Part shown: positions 1-7,922 of the stretch, piece after piece
Numbering within the stretch: the stretch's first letter is position 1
How the letters are laid out: each line of letters opens with the position of its first letter
DNA from: Allolobophora icterica
Lineage: Eukaryota; Annelida; Clitellata; Crassiclitellata; Lumbricidae
DNA: 64,000 bases
NCBI GenBank assembly: GCA_963556255.1
Contig: OY744612.1
Coordinates: 18,340,400 to 18,404,399 of the forward strand
Direction: 5' to 3'
Notes under the pieces: model-generated
Database searches by the model: none
What the model saw: the letters and a program-made list of their open reading frames with translations, nothing else
Told to the model about the DNA's origin: nothing
Translations under genes and position numbers: made by a program

Positions 1-209
1 TTGGCAGAAACTTAACTAACCAAACGATCTCGTCAGATCGGAAACAAATGCCAAGCTCTCCACTTCTTCGAACTCAAAGCTTATATAGCATCATATATCT
101 GGAACCACTCCTTATACGGAACTGGTCAAGCGTGACATCTGACATCATATCTAAATATAACCTTAGGCAAGACAGTAAGTATCTAACAATGCATACATAC
201 ATACATACA
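1..209. other. Left flank of the Polinton, ends in ACAT repeats
   Basis: No gene is recognisable. The last ~20 bases before the element are an ACAT microsatellite (189-209), the same simple repeat that continues on the right side at 16106. The flank is therefore consistent with insertion into a microsatellite. Confidence 0.6.
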
Positions 210-215
210 AACATA
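210..215. repeat. Polinton target-site duplication, left copy
   Basis: The six bases AACATA directly precede the 5'-AG terminus at 216 and are repeated exactly at 16100-16105 after the CT-3' terminus. Polintons are known to make 6-bp duplications, so both ends of the element are defined to the base. Confidence 0.9.
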
Positions 216-543
216 AGTAGAGGAAAAGATCGGCGTCTGGGACAACCACCCAATAGAGGGTTCAAACCGCAACCTAGTAGGTTGAAAATCGCCTACTAAC
301 CTTTGCTATAGGATAAGAAATCTCCGCCATGCACAAACGGCGTCTGGGACAACCACCCAATACAGGGTTCAGACCGCAACCTAGTAGGTTGAAAATCGCC
401 TACTAACCTTTGCTATAGGATAAGAAATCTCCGCCATGCACAAACCTAGAGACATGGGGTATGATGCCCCGCAAACCCCTCATAGGGCGACGCCGCATTC
501 GTTGAAACTAACTACGTAGTAAGTAATCGAAGAACGGCTCTCA
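216..543 (+). repeat. Polinton left terminal inverted repeat with internal tandem repeat
   Basis: Matches the reverse complement of 15772-16099 over 328 bp with two mismatches. It contains two head-to-tail copies of a 107-bp unit (231-337 and 338-444), each with a near-palindrome AACCTAGTAGGTT, then a unique inner part with the palindrome CTACGTAG at 512-519. TIRs of protein-primed elements carry replication origins at their extreme ends; the tandem unit is an unusual addition. Confidence 0.95.
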
Positions 544-1556
544 ATTAGCAATCTGGCTGCAACGAGACAAACAATTAACAATTGTTCAACGCAACGAGAT
601 TGCCTGCGGCATTAAGCCTCTCACGTAATTAAACCCATTCATAACGGCCTATGTCAGACGGGTGTATGACAGAGAGGAATGGAGGATAGGGAGGACTGTG
701 GAGGCCGTCTCCGACCTTCAGAAATGAGGATAGTATCATCAACATCATAGTCACTAGCGGCCTGCTGTTCTAATACAATTTATGCTCCATCCATCCTTCC
801 ATCTATATGATTTCGTGTATGTAAGCCTATAGTCTTTCTTCTTGATTATGTTGAGATGCTGTTTAAACAAGCGATATAATAGTAGGCCTAACGGAGTAAT
901 GTTTTTCACCACCGTTTTAAACAACCGCACCGAGCCGTTGCAAAAGGTATGTTACATTTTTAATTAAATATACCAGGTTTTTATAGATAGTGGGTGTTAT
1001 TTGCGAAGTATATTTAGTTGATGGCGTCTCCCTTGTTTTGTTTTGATGGAGAGAGGTTAGCAACAGTTTGGGTCTGTGCGGTTTCGTTCAATCAGCGATG
1101 TTATCATCAAACGCTAGGATTCAAACCCGTATAGCCTTCGTTAGGCGCCTTCACCAACTCGTGTAACATCTTTTCTCCTAATATTCGCGGGTCTATCGTT
1201 CGTCAGGCTCTGTATGAAATTTTGAAGCCCTTCACAGATTTCTGTCACGCATAGGACGAATGCGTTTTCAAAACGACCCCGTCACACATCGTCCGAATTT
1301 GTGACGGGGCCCCTGGACACACCTAGTTATTATATACCTATGACGTACGTACATTCATGATCACGAGTTATCGGAATAAAGAGAAAGCTTGTTTCACGCC
1401 AACGCTCACCGTCACGAGACGGAAACAACGTGGGAAGACTATGACGTTAGTCTGGCAGGTCATCACTAGTAGTAGTAAATTGTGACATCTAGCACAACCA
1501 CGTTCATGATGGAACATAATTGGAAATCCGAATCATCACATTTCTGAATAATCGTT
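544..1556. other. Polinton left non-coding segment
   Basis: About 1 kb inside the element between the left TIR and the integrase stop. No ORF over about 60 codons and no recognisable RNA gene. It probably contains the integrase 3' end signals, but no clear hairpin like those at 7303 and 10143 was seen here. Confidence 0.5.
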
Positions 1557-2480
1557 TCACAATGTCATCAAGTTATCGTTATCGACCCAAGAATTGAACG
1601 AGTCCGGGTACCCGAGCCATTTAACGAGTGATTTCTTCCCGCGTTTTCTAATCACTTTTTCGATCCTAAATATTTCTTGAGTCGTCTTCTGTAGCTCCCG
1701 TTCATAGAATGAGCCTTGTATCTCCTCACCATTAGAATCATTAATCTTATAAGTTGGAGGATCCGTGTATTGAACCTGGGATACTATAGAAACTTCCTCC
1801 GTCCATCTGGGTGTATATCCTTTCGAAAAGATATTCTTCTTTTTAGTTATTCTGACTTTATCTCCGATCGAGAATCTAGGTGTAATAGGCTGTGAGACCT
1901 CTTCGCCGTATAAATTCATAAATACAGTCTTTTCATTCGTTTTCATACTAGCCTTAGCGGGAGTCATTTTAATGGAAGAATGTCTTGTATTGTTGTAATT
2001 ACTAACCATTCCGTCTAAAACGTCGATATATCTTCTCGTCGAATTAGCTGTAAAGTACTTAAACATTTTATCTTTCGTCGTCCTGTTCCACCTCTCGACA
2101 ACGCAAGATTTTTCTTCATTCTCCGTAGAGTACACCTGGAGCAAATTCTTAACGTCTTTGTTATAAAACTCTTTCCCCTTATCTACCCATAATTTAACAG
2201 GCTTTCGTCCACTCTCGAGTATCTTCAAGAAGCCGCTTGCTGTAGATTTCCCACTCTTATCATTCAATGGCACGATCCATCCGTACTTTGAAAACACATC
2301 TATAACGGTTAATAGGTATTTCACACCATCGTTTTCTTTAGCGAAGGCTTGCATATCAACTAAATCAGCCGCCCATATCTCATCTATCCCACTAGCGTAC
2401 ACTTTTCTCTTTCTAAAATGCCTTACTACTGGTTTATGTAGTTCATCCGCTAATTGATCGGTCCATTTCGGATCGGGGCT
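1557..2480 (-). CDS. INT: Polinton integrase (RVE family) with C-terminal chromodomain
   Basis: DDE-type integrase that joins element ends to host DNA. From codon 2402 the core shows WAAD (first catalytic Asp, residue 13), LWVDKGKEFYN (Asp 74) and EKSCVVERWNRT (Glu 103). The C-terminus, about residues 242-281, is a chromodomain (EKVIRKRG then LVKWLGYPDSFNSWV), as known for many Polinton integrases. The reading frame extends upstream of 2402 to 2480 and encodes a segment with LADELHKPVVRHF, which looks like the normal N-terminal part of the protein, but there is no ATG before Met17, which lies after the first catalytic Asp. Codon 2400-2402 is GTG. The frame meets the PLA2-like gene at an A7 run (2480-2486) in -1 phase, so a fusion by frameshifting is possible. 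Only 28 residues separate Asp74 and Glu103, about five fewer than the usual 33-35, suggesting a small in-frame deletion near 2130-2150. Identity is secure; activity is doubtful. Confidence 0.9.
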   Translation of the reverse strand, partial: SPDPKWTDQLADELHKPVVRHFRKRKVYASGIDEIWAADLVDMQAFAKENDGVKYLLTVIDVFSKYGWIVPLNDKSGKSTASGFLKILESGRKPVKLWVDKGKEFYNKDVKNLLQVYSTENEEKSCVVERWNRTTKDKMFKYFTANSTRRYIDVLDGMVSNYNNTRHSSIKMTPAKASMKTNEKTVFMNLYGEEVSQPITPRFSIGDKVRITKKKNIFSKGYTPRWTEEVSIVSQVQYTDPPTYKINDSNGEEIQGSFYERELQKTTQEIFRIEKVIRKRGKKSLVKWLGYPDSFNSWVDNDNLMTL

Positions 2481-2995
2481 TTTTTTAAACCTAACCCGAG
2501 ACTCGATTTAACAGACAATATAGGTTTAACTACCGCTCTCTCCATACGCTCTCGGATAGTAGGATTAGGAATATTATTCAAATCATTAATCATTGCTCTA
2601 TCGGCAACATTCCTAGAAGCCGTATCGGGGTGTCGATCGTAAGCCAAATCATGATGGTAAGCCGCGTTATCTACTCTGTTGATGGGGTTACTCCAATCTT
2701 TAGGAGTGCCGTCGGGATTCAGTCTCAAATCTAGTCTTGTCCCTGGTCCTGTAAACGAGTGACCTGGAAGATGCATCTCACCTGGATATTTAGCCCAAGG
2801 TAACTTTATCTTACTAGTGGCTGCATTCAACGAACCAACTACATCTCCACCTTTCGCAGTGGTTCCTTTTACGAATTGAGTTTTTGTTTTCCCACATACA
2901 ACGCATACACCTCGTTGCATGGGTCTCCCATTCTTAGCCACGACATCTTGTATATCTTTTGTTTCAGTCTGTCTTTTACACTTTACGCAATACAT
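2450..2995 (-). CDS. Zinc-ribbon plus parvovirus-type phospholipase A2-like protein
   Basis: 181 residues. An N-terminal zinc ribbon has Cys3, Cys6, Cys31 and Cys34 (DUF5679-like). The central part carries the Ca-loop GPGTRLD (83-89) and the catalytic His-Asp pair in YHHDLAYD (113-120), with a charged helix after it. This is the layout of the PLA2 domain of parvovirus VP1 and of PLA2 genes in adinto-/Polinton-type viruses, where it acts on host membranes from within the virion. The start at 2995 has the upstream context TATATTAAAACTGAA. It is transcribed away from the ATPase gene with only 34 bp between start codons. The last 10 codons overlap the integrase frame, and the A7 run at 2480-2486 near its end is a potential -1 slip site that would replace the last ten residues with integrase. 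Confidence 0.82.
   Translation of the reverse strand: MYCVKCKRQTETKDIQDVVAKNGRPMQRGVCVVCGKTKTQFVKGTTAKGGDVVGSLNAATSKIKLPWAKYPGEMHLPGHSFTGPGTRLDLRLNPDGTPKDWSNPINRVDNAAYHHDLAYDRHPDTASRNVADRAMINDLNNIPNPTIRERMERAVVKPILSVKSSLGLGLKKAPIRNGPIN
2480..2486 (-). other. A-AAA-AAA heptamer at PLA2/integrase overlap (possible -1 frameshift site)
   Basis: On the minus strand the PLA2 frame reads TTA AAA AAA GCC. The heptamer A AAA AAA fits the X-XXY-YYZ rule in that frame, and a -1 slip enters the integrase frame at codon AGC (2480-2478). The only nearby downstream pairing seen is a weak 5-bp stem ATCCG/CGGAT. A homopolymer indel (biological or sequencing) is the competing explanation. Confidence 0.45.
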
Positions 2996-3029
2996 TTCAG
3001 TTTTAATATAGAAGTTTTACATATTTAAA
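2996..3029. promoter_or_regulatory. Divergent promoter between PLA2-like and ATPase genes
   Basis: Only 34 bp separate two divergent start codons. On the plus strand it ends TATTTAAAATG at the ATPase; on the minus strand it holds TATATTAAAA 5 bp before the PLA2 ATG. This is the shortest example of the A/T motif found before nearly every gene in the element. Confidence 0.6.
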
Positions 3030-3812
3030 ATGGAGGTGAAAGACTTAACGTGGAACGATTTATCGTTGAAAAGATTTAATATCAACCTATTACCTAAAAG
3101 TATAAGGGGTGTAATAGTAGGAAAATCGGGATGTGGTAAGACGACGTTATTGTTAAACTTACTTTTGAGACCCGGATGGCTCGACTATGACAATTTGCAA
3201 GTATTCGGAAAATCTCTATTTCAACCGGAGTACAAAATTCTTAAGAAGGCATTCGAAGAAAAACTACCAAAAGAAACGATCATCAAGCTGTTTAACATTC
3301 GAGATGAGATAATGAGGTCTAATATTTCTCCAGCATGCGTTGTTGAAGAGATAGCGAAAAATTTAAGAGACAAGTCGGATATCGAATGCAGATTTTACGA
3401 ATCCGCGGAAGATGTACCGGATCCGAGAGAGTTGAGCCGTGACAAGAAGAACTTGATGATTTTTGATGATTTACAATTAGAAAAGCAGAACAAATGCGAA
3501 ACGTATTATATTAGGGGCAGGCATAGTAACGTCGACTGTTTGTACCTCGCCCAGAATTATTTTAAATTGCCTAGGCAGACTATCAGAGAGAACGCAAACT
3601 TTATTTGTTTATTTCCCCAAGACATGAAGAACGTTTCCCATATCTACAACGATCATGTAAGTACGGACATGTCTATAGAGGAATTTAAAAAACTATGCGT
3701 GGAGTCGTGGAAACAACCGCATCAATTCGTAGTTATCGACTTAACGAGTGAAAGGAGCAGCGGTAAATACCGTTGTGGATTAGATGAATTTTACATCCCT
3801 GAATTAAAATAA
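3030..3812 (+). CDS. ATP: A32/FtsK-HerA-type genome packaging ATPase
   Basis: 260 residues. Walker A GKSGCGKTT lies at residues 31-39 and Walker B LMIFDD at 142-147. A conserved downstream block with AQNYFKLPRQTIREN (174-188) corresponds to the sensor region of viral A32 packaging ATPases. The role in related viruses is to pump element DNA into preformed capsids. The start at 3030 follows TATTTAAA directly and no in-frame Met lies upstream. It is the first gene of a compact plus-strand run (ATPase, minor capsid, PX, dUTPase-like, coiled-coil) with gaps of 15-32 bp. The length is typical of the family. No lesions are seen. Confidence 0.93.
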   Translation: MEVKDLTWNDLSLKRFNINLLPKSIRGVIVGKSGCGKTTLLLNLLLRPGWLDYDNLQVFGKSLFQPEYKILKKAFEEKLPKETIIKLFNIRDEIMRSNISPACVVEEIAKNLRDKSDIECRFYESAEDVPDPRELSRDKKNLMIFDDLQLEKQNKCETYYIRGRHSNVDCLYLAQNYFKLPRQTIRENANFICLFPQDMKNVSHIYNDHVSTDMSIEEFKKLCVESWKQPHQFVVIDLTSERSSGKYRCGLDEFYIPELK

Positions 3813-3827
3813 AATATACTAGTAAAA

Positions 3828-4628
3828 ATGGAAGAACTCCTCGTGAAGATACAGGTGAACACAGCACAGACTGCGACTAACACGAATCCTAAATCGTCGT
3901 TTTACATTTTAGTGGGTAACGAAAAGGACAGAACCGCACGAATAATAACGAGGAACAATCCTGTAATCGAACTAGATAAAACCAAAAAGTATGAAATGGC
4001 TCTAGTCGATTTGTATACTTACTACGTGTTTCCTAACATAGACGCGAGCAACAACAACTTCCGGTATTCGCCGGATCATGGCGTGACGTGGTTCGACGTA
4101 GATATTCCGGAAGGGTCCTATGAGCTCGAGGATATAAACGACTACGTGAAGAAAATCATGAAAGAGAACGGCCATTACGATGCCGGAAACGAAGAATATT
4201 ACATTACGTTAGAAGCAAACACCAACACGTTGAAGGCGGTGTTGACTATCGCGCAGAATTACGAGGTCGATTTTAGAACCGCGAACTCGATTAGAACCGT
4301 TCTAGGTTTCGAAAGTCGTCTATACATATCCGGGTATAACGAATCGGAGAATATTGTGAACATAATGAATATAGACAGCTTTCGAGTAACTAGCGATATA
4401 ATCGGGGGTTCGTACTCGAATGGATCGACGACGAACGTGATATATTCGTTTTTTCCTACCGTTGGACCTGGTTATAAGATCATCCAAATCCCAGCTAACT
4501 TAATTTATCTCCCCATTACGATGAATACGATTTCATCGATGGAAACGAGACTTACCGACCAAAATGGAAAACTAATTAACATTAGAGGGGAAGCGATGTC
4601 GATCAAGTTTCATATTAGAGAAGTGTGA
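3828..4628 (+). CDS. Probable minor capsid (penton) protein
   Basis: 266 residues, no signal peptide or membrane segment, rich in predicted beta strands with alternating hydrophobic residues. The ending RLTDQNGKLINIRGEAMSIK (about 241-260) is a signature I associate with the Polinton protein that was proposed as the single-jelly-roll minor capsid protein forming capsid vertices. Its place directly after the ATPase (15 bp gap) and ahead of the PX gene supports a virion role. The start at 3828 has ATACTAGTAAAAATG upstream. A possible adenain type-I site, IIGG followed by S, occurs in the middle but may be chance. The alternative is another structural protein of unknown fold; a structure prediction would decide. 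Confidence 0.62.
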   Translation: MEELLVKIQVNTAQTATNTNPKSSFYILVGNEKDRTARIITRNNPVIELDKTKKYEMALVDLYTYYVFPNIDASNNNFRYSPDHGVTWFDVDIPEGSYELEDINDYVKKIMKENGHYDAGNEEYYITLEANTNTLKAVLTIAQNYEVDFRTANSIRTVLGFESRLYISGYNESENIVNIMNIDSFRVTSDIIGGSYSNGSTTNVIYSFFPTVGPGYKIIQIPANLIYLPITMNTISSMETRLTDQNGKLINIRGEAMSIKFHIREV

Positions 4629-4660
4629 AGACTTAAAACTTTATCTTAGTTATATATAAA

Positions 4661-5239
4661 ATGAATCGATACATAGACATGCGCGTTAATATTTCGGAAG
4701 GACAAAAAGACAAGATTAAACGAGCGCTCGAAGCGGGAAGCGATGGCGTCAGTATTAGACTATCTCACGATGATATGGATGGAGACCACGTTTTAGCTTT
4801 TACGAAAGCGCAAATTAACAAAATGAAGAATGCTTGTCAGAACGGAAAGGGCGCGACGATCAAAATGAGTAAAACGCAATTAATATATAACGCTAAAGTC
4901 GAAGGCGGTTTTATCGGAGCTCTATTACCATTTCTAGCTACTGCCGGAAAATTTCTTCTTTCTAGCGTAATACCTAGTTTAGCACAAGGCGCTTTAACGG
5001 GTATAGGTTCCGCAGCTGCATCGAAAGTTGTAGATAAAATAAGCGGATCGGGAGTATTGTACGTTAAAAAAGGGGGCCTGGCTTGTAAAGTAAGACAGGA
5101 TGGAAATGGGTTGTATCTGTCTCCGTGGCCGAAAGGCGGTTCGATTGGAGCGGGATTGTATATGAAAACGGGTAGCGGGCTTATACTAGGCCCTAATTCG
5201 CCTTTCCGAGATATTCCGATTCTCGGCATGTTGCTTTAA
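4661..5239 (+). CDS. PX-like hydrophobic Polinton virion protein
   Basis: 192 residues in three parts: a soluble N-terminal domain (1-75, charged, with RLSHDDMDGDHVLAFTKAQI), a glycine/alanine-rich hydrophobic segment (83-120), and a Gly-rich C-terminal part with repeats of the type GLYL/GLIL ending in PNSPFRDIPILGMLL. I recognise this layout from Polintons of invertebrates, where it is called PX or is unnamed. VEGG-F at 80-84 and LTGI-G at 112-116 resemble adenovirus-type protease sites, so it may be cut into an N-terminal domain and a membrane-active piece. The start follows TATATATAAA directly. A function in membrane or core binding is inferred only from composition. Confidence 0.6.
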   Translation: MNRYIDMRVNISEGQKDKIKRALEAGSDGVSIRLSHDDMDGDHVLAFTKAQINKMKNACQNGKGATIKMSKTQLIYNAKVEGGFIGALLPFLATAGKFLLSSVIPSLAQGALTGIGSAAASKVVDKISGSGVLYVKKGGLACKVRQDGNGLYLSPWPKGGSIGAGLYMKTGSGLILGPNSPFRDIPILGMLL

Positions 5240-5260
5240 AATAATCCTCGTATAAATAAA

Positions 5261-5656
5261 ATGTCGGGATTCAACAGACCTATCCATAAATTTATAACGA
5301 AACCCACTCGACGGGTCGAAGTTAGAACCCAACCGAAAGAGGTGCGTTGGACGTTGAAAAAAGTGACGCACACACCCTGCAGACAACTAGGTGGACTAAG
5401 ATGGGAGATTTTTACGCAAGAACTGATAACGATTCAACCTAGAGAAACAGCTACGGTGGCGCTAGGACTAGGTGTTCGAATGACGAAAGGATCGTGTTTA
5501 GTTTCGCTTAGACAGGAAATCGAAGCGAGTCTACGAGATGGAGTCGTTATCGGACAAGTAGAAGACATCGAAATTACTATTCAAAACGACTCCGATTCCG
5601 TAGTTAGTATAATCGAAGGCGATTCGTTATGTTTCGTTAATTATATCGCAGTTTAA
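5261..5656 (+). CDS. dUTPase-fold protein lacking catalytic motifs
   Basis: 131 residues. Residues 55-129 follow the strand pattern of trimeric dUTPases: ITIQPRETATVALGLGVRMT, then a variable region, then VIGQVEDIEITIQNDSDSVV and IIEGDSLCFV, the last resembling the usual N..x..v.I..GD.iaQ ending. The uridine-binding motif with Asp and Tyr is not kept, since GQVEDIEI lacks the Tyr, and no Arg/Phe C-terminal P-loop-like motif follows. It therefore looks like a non-enzymatic descendant of the fold, as has occurred repeatedly in DNA viruses. The N-terminal 50 residues are basic. Start at 5261 after CGTATAAATAAAATG. The role is unknown; position among virion genes suggests a structural or host-interaction protein. 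Confidence 0.45.
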   Translation: MSGFNRPIHKFITKPTRRVEVRTQPKEVRWTLKKVTHTPCRQLGGLRWEIFTQELITIQPRETATVALGLGVRMTKGSCLVSLRQEIEASLRDGVVIGQVEDIEITIQNDSDSVVSIIEGDSLCFVNYIAV

Positions 5657-5684
5657 AAAATTATATCGCGTTATTATAAAAAGA

Positions 5685-6248
5685 ATGGAGATCCCACTGA
5701 AAATCGATGGAAGCGCCCATGCTTTCCGACTTTCGAAAATCACTGAAATTCAACAAGAGCTCGAGCGGGAACTCAAAAAAAGAGAGACTCTAGGTAAAAA
5801 GTATCGTAAAGGCGTTAGGATTATCAACGTAGTAGACGGTATATCGACTCTAGTCGCGTTGGGCTCAACTGCTTCGGCAATCACGGTTCTGTCTACGATA
5901 GTCGCGGCACCTATCGCGGTGGGTCTACAAGTACTGGCGGTTGGAGCGGGTGTTTTCAGCGTGATCGGGCGCGTAATCAACAGAAAGCTCACGCCAAAGG
6001 CGGAGAAGCACGAAAATATTAAAACGTTGGCTGAAGCGAAACTCAACACCATCAGTCACTACATCTCGAAAGCTTTGGAAGACGGTAATATTTCAGACGA
6101 GGAATACTCGTTAATTCTAAACGAACGCGTGAAATTTAACGAAATGAAAGAAGAAATCAGAAAATCGAGAAATAGCGGAGAAACTATAGCCGAGTCGTTG
6201 AAGGACGCGTTTGTGAAATCAAAGGAAAACGTAGAACGTGAAACGTAA
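5685..6248 (+). CDS. Coiled-coil and membrane-segment Polinton protein of unknown function
   Basis: 187 residues. Residues 18-42 are a charged helix likely to form a coiled coil (EIQQELERELKKRETLGKKY). Residues 46-97 are hydrophobic (two possible membrane passes, rich in Ala/Val/Gly), then come charged helices with LAEAKLNTISHYISKALEDG and an EF-like DGNISDEEY stretch. I have the impression that similar proteins recur in invertebrate Polintons, but no function is established. Start after TTATTATAAAAAGAATG. It ends a co-directional run; 122 bp of AACGT-rich sequence (6236-6290) separate it from the next gene. Confidence 0.6.
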   Translation: MEIPLKIDGSAHAFRLSKITEIQQELERELKKRETLGKKYRKGVRIINVVDGISTLVALGSTASAITVLSTIVAAPIAVGLQVLAVGAGVFSVIGRVINRKLTPKAEKHENIKTLAEAKLNTISHYISKALEDGNISDEEYSLILNERVKFNEMKEEIRKSRNSGETIAESLKDAFVKSKENVERET

Positions 6249-6370
6249 AACATAAACGTAAACGTAGAACGTAAAACGTGTGTAAAATTACGTTCGTTAT
6301 CGCGTTTCATTTCAATGTTTTAACGCGTGTTCCAAAAACGCTTTAAAACATTATACCACCTATTTAAAAA

Positions 6371-7288
6371 ATGTCATTTCTAAAGATTAACGATCCCACC
6401 AAAAGAGACTTTATCGTCGAAGAGTTTCTGAAGACGAAGAAAAACATTCAACGAGATTATTTATCCGAGAAACTAGGCGATATAGGATTGCAGCGAGATT
6501 TGGTAAAGTTGTACAAGCCGATCGTCGACTCGCAATCGACCTTATCGAAAGAACAAAACGCTTTGTTATCTACTATTAATGAAAACTCAGCAGCCACGAC
6601 TAACGCTCTAAAAGCGCTTCCCGCATCGATATCGTCGTCGTTAAAAGCCATACAGCTTCCACAGTATCCCTCGATAGAGGCTTACGAGGATCCCGTAGAA
6701 GACGTTAGAATGTTAGAATTAGGAGACGTGGCAACGAAATACTTATCCCAATACGCCTCTAATAAAAAGTCTACCGATACGACGTTCGGTCTAAATTCAA
6801 AAAAAGACGGGAAATTTTATATCGGAGACACACGCGTATCGTTCCAGAACGACGATATAATAGTCGGAGAGAAGACTTATACAGGTACTCCGGGACTTTG
6901 GGAGCTAGTGACTATGGCTAAACCGAACAGTTCGATTTACGACGACAACGATATGTCCGATTACGTCGAGATTCTAGACGCGACGAATGCGATGAGGCAA
7001 CCTAACAATCCGAGTAAACCAAAATCGTCTAGAAGCGAAAAGTACAAAAACACCATTAAACCGATATGGGAAATGAAGTCTGGAAAACAGACGCCGAAGA
7101 CGGGTAAAGGAGTCGTCGTAATTCCGCAAGATCCGAATGCTTTAGTAGAAATGTTGAGTCTACGATTCGCTAGCTACGACGCGGGTAATACGGGAGTGAG
7201 AAACGAGATCGTTGGTATATGCGATGAACTATTACAACAAAAAGAGATCGGTAAAGAACAGTATAAAAACTTAATGTCGCGATTATAA
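6371..7288 (+). CDS. DUF8207-like Polinton protein
   Basis: 305 residues. The N-terminal 110 residues are helical and charged. The C-terminal two thirds contain the run KFYIGDTRVSFQNDDIIVG, then GTPGLWELVTM and a tail with TGVRNEIVGICDELL. I believe Pfam calls this domain DUF8207; it is widespread in invertebrate genomes as part of Polinton-like elements. No enzyme motif is visible. It is often annotated alongside capsid genes, so a virion or DNA-associated role is possible but unproven. Start after CTATTTAAAAAATG. Its stop lies 15 bp before a strong hairpin that separates it from the convergent next gene. Confidence 0.65.
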   Translation: MSFLKINDPTKRDFIVEEFLKTKKNIQRDYLSEKLGDIGLQRDLVKLYKPIVDSQSTLSKEQNALLSTINENSAATTNALKALPASISSSLKAIQLPQYPSIEAYEDPVEDVRMLELGDVATKYLSQYASNKKSTDTTFGLNSKKDGKFYIGDTRVSFQNDDIIVGEKTYTGTPGLWELVTMAKPNSSIYDDNDMSDYVEILDATNAMRQPNNPSKPKSSRSEKYKNTIKPIWEMKSGKQTPKTGKGVVVIPQDPNALVEMLSLRFASYDAGNTGVRNEIVGICDELLQQKEIGKEQYKNLMSRL

Positions 7289-7302
7289 AAAAAAATTTGA
7301 AG

Positions 7303-7330
7303 ATTCTGTAACTCGCTTTAGTTACAGAAT
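7303..7330. terminator. Palindromic hairpin between convergent genes
   Basis: ATTCTGTAAC (7303-7312) pairs perfectly with GTTACAGAAT (7321-7330) around an 8-base loop. It lies exactly between the stop codons of the plus-strand DUF8207-like gene (7288) and the minus-strand Cys/Ser-repeat gene (7336), so it can serve both transcripts. A second palindrome of the same kind is at 10143. In mimiviruses and virophages hairpins mark polyadenylation sites, and a similar use is inferred. Confidence 0.6.
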
Positions 7331-7335
7331 ATCGT

Positions 7336-7818
7336 TTACATAAGTGTCGTATACATCTCCCATATTTCATCGTTTATACGCTCATGAAACGCAACCTTCG
7401 CCGTGAAATACCTCTTTTCCAAGCTATTGAGCTTGTTCTTAAGGTCGTGAATGATCGACTCGAATTCATTAGCAACGATCTTTTTGGTAAGCTCATCCGA
7501 GATCTCTTCAGTATTATTCTCCGCGTTAGAGACTACTTTAATGTAGTGGCAATCGCTATACTCACTATCGCTACACTCACTATCGCTACACTCGCTATCG
7601 CTACACTCACTATCGCTACACTCGCTATCGCTACACTCGCTATCGCTACACTCACTACATTCTGAAGCGTCTCCGACTAGGTCTAAAACGTCGGTTACGA
7701 ATTCACTACAAGCGTCTTTCACTTCGGAAATAAAAAGGGATATAATCTTTGCGTTATTAGAAGCCAGATTTAAAAATGAGCCGGTCGATTTTTCAACATA
7801 TTCTTCGTAGGAATCCAT
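7336..7818 (-). CDS. Acidic protein with Glu-Cys-Ser-Asp-Ser repeats
   Basis: 160 residues, not recognised. Residues about 54-90 are tandem copies of a five-residue unit ECSDS encoded by a 15-bp minisatellite (7557-7650). The flanks are helical and charged. It is one of few genes on this strand in the middle of the element. Its start at 7818 has the element's own start motif (GAATATAAAATG), which argues that it is a real gene rather than a shadow, and the opposite-strand frame lacks that motif. The Cys- and acidic-rich repeat could bind metal, but no family is evident. Copy number of the unit is likely to vary between copies of the element. Confidence 0.6.
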   Translation of the reverse strand: MDSYEEYVEKSTGSFLNLASNNAKIISLFISEVKDACSEFVTDVLDLVGDASECSECSDSECSDSECSDSECSDSECSDSECSDSEYSDCHYIKVVSNAENNTEEISDELTKKIVANEFESIIHDLKNKLNSLEKRYFTAKVAFHERINDEIWEMYTTLM

Positions 7819-7922
7819 TTTATATTCTCGTGTTGTTTTTATAGTAACAGGAGAATATAAATAAACATTCGTAATTCTAACAGCGAACTGGATATAAAAA
7901 CTTAATATTGCGATTATAAAAC

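Noticed and set aside
1104..1130. B-box-like GGATTCAAACCC as a tRNA or SINE
   Set aside because: No cloverleaf or A box could be built around it.
2400..2402. Integrase start at codon 2400-2402
   Set aside because: This codon is GTG, and recognisable integrase sequence continues upstream in frame, so it is not a credible eukaryotic start.
7384..7665. Plus-strand ORF opposite the ECSDS repeat gene
   Set aside because: No start motif; openness comes from the 15-bp repeat. The minus-strand frame has the element's start motif.
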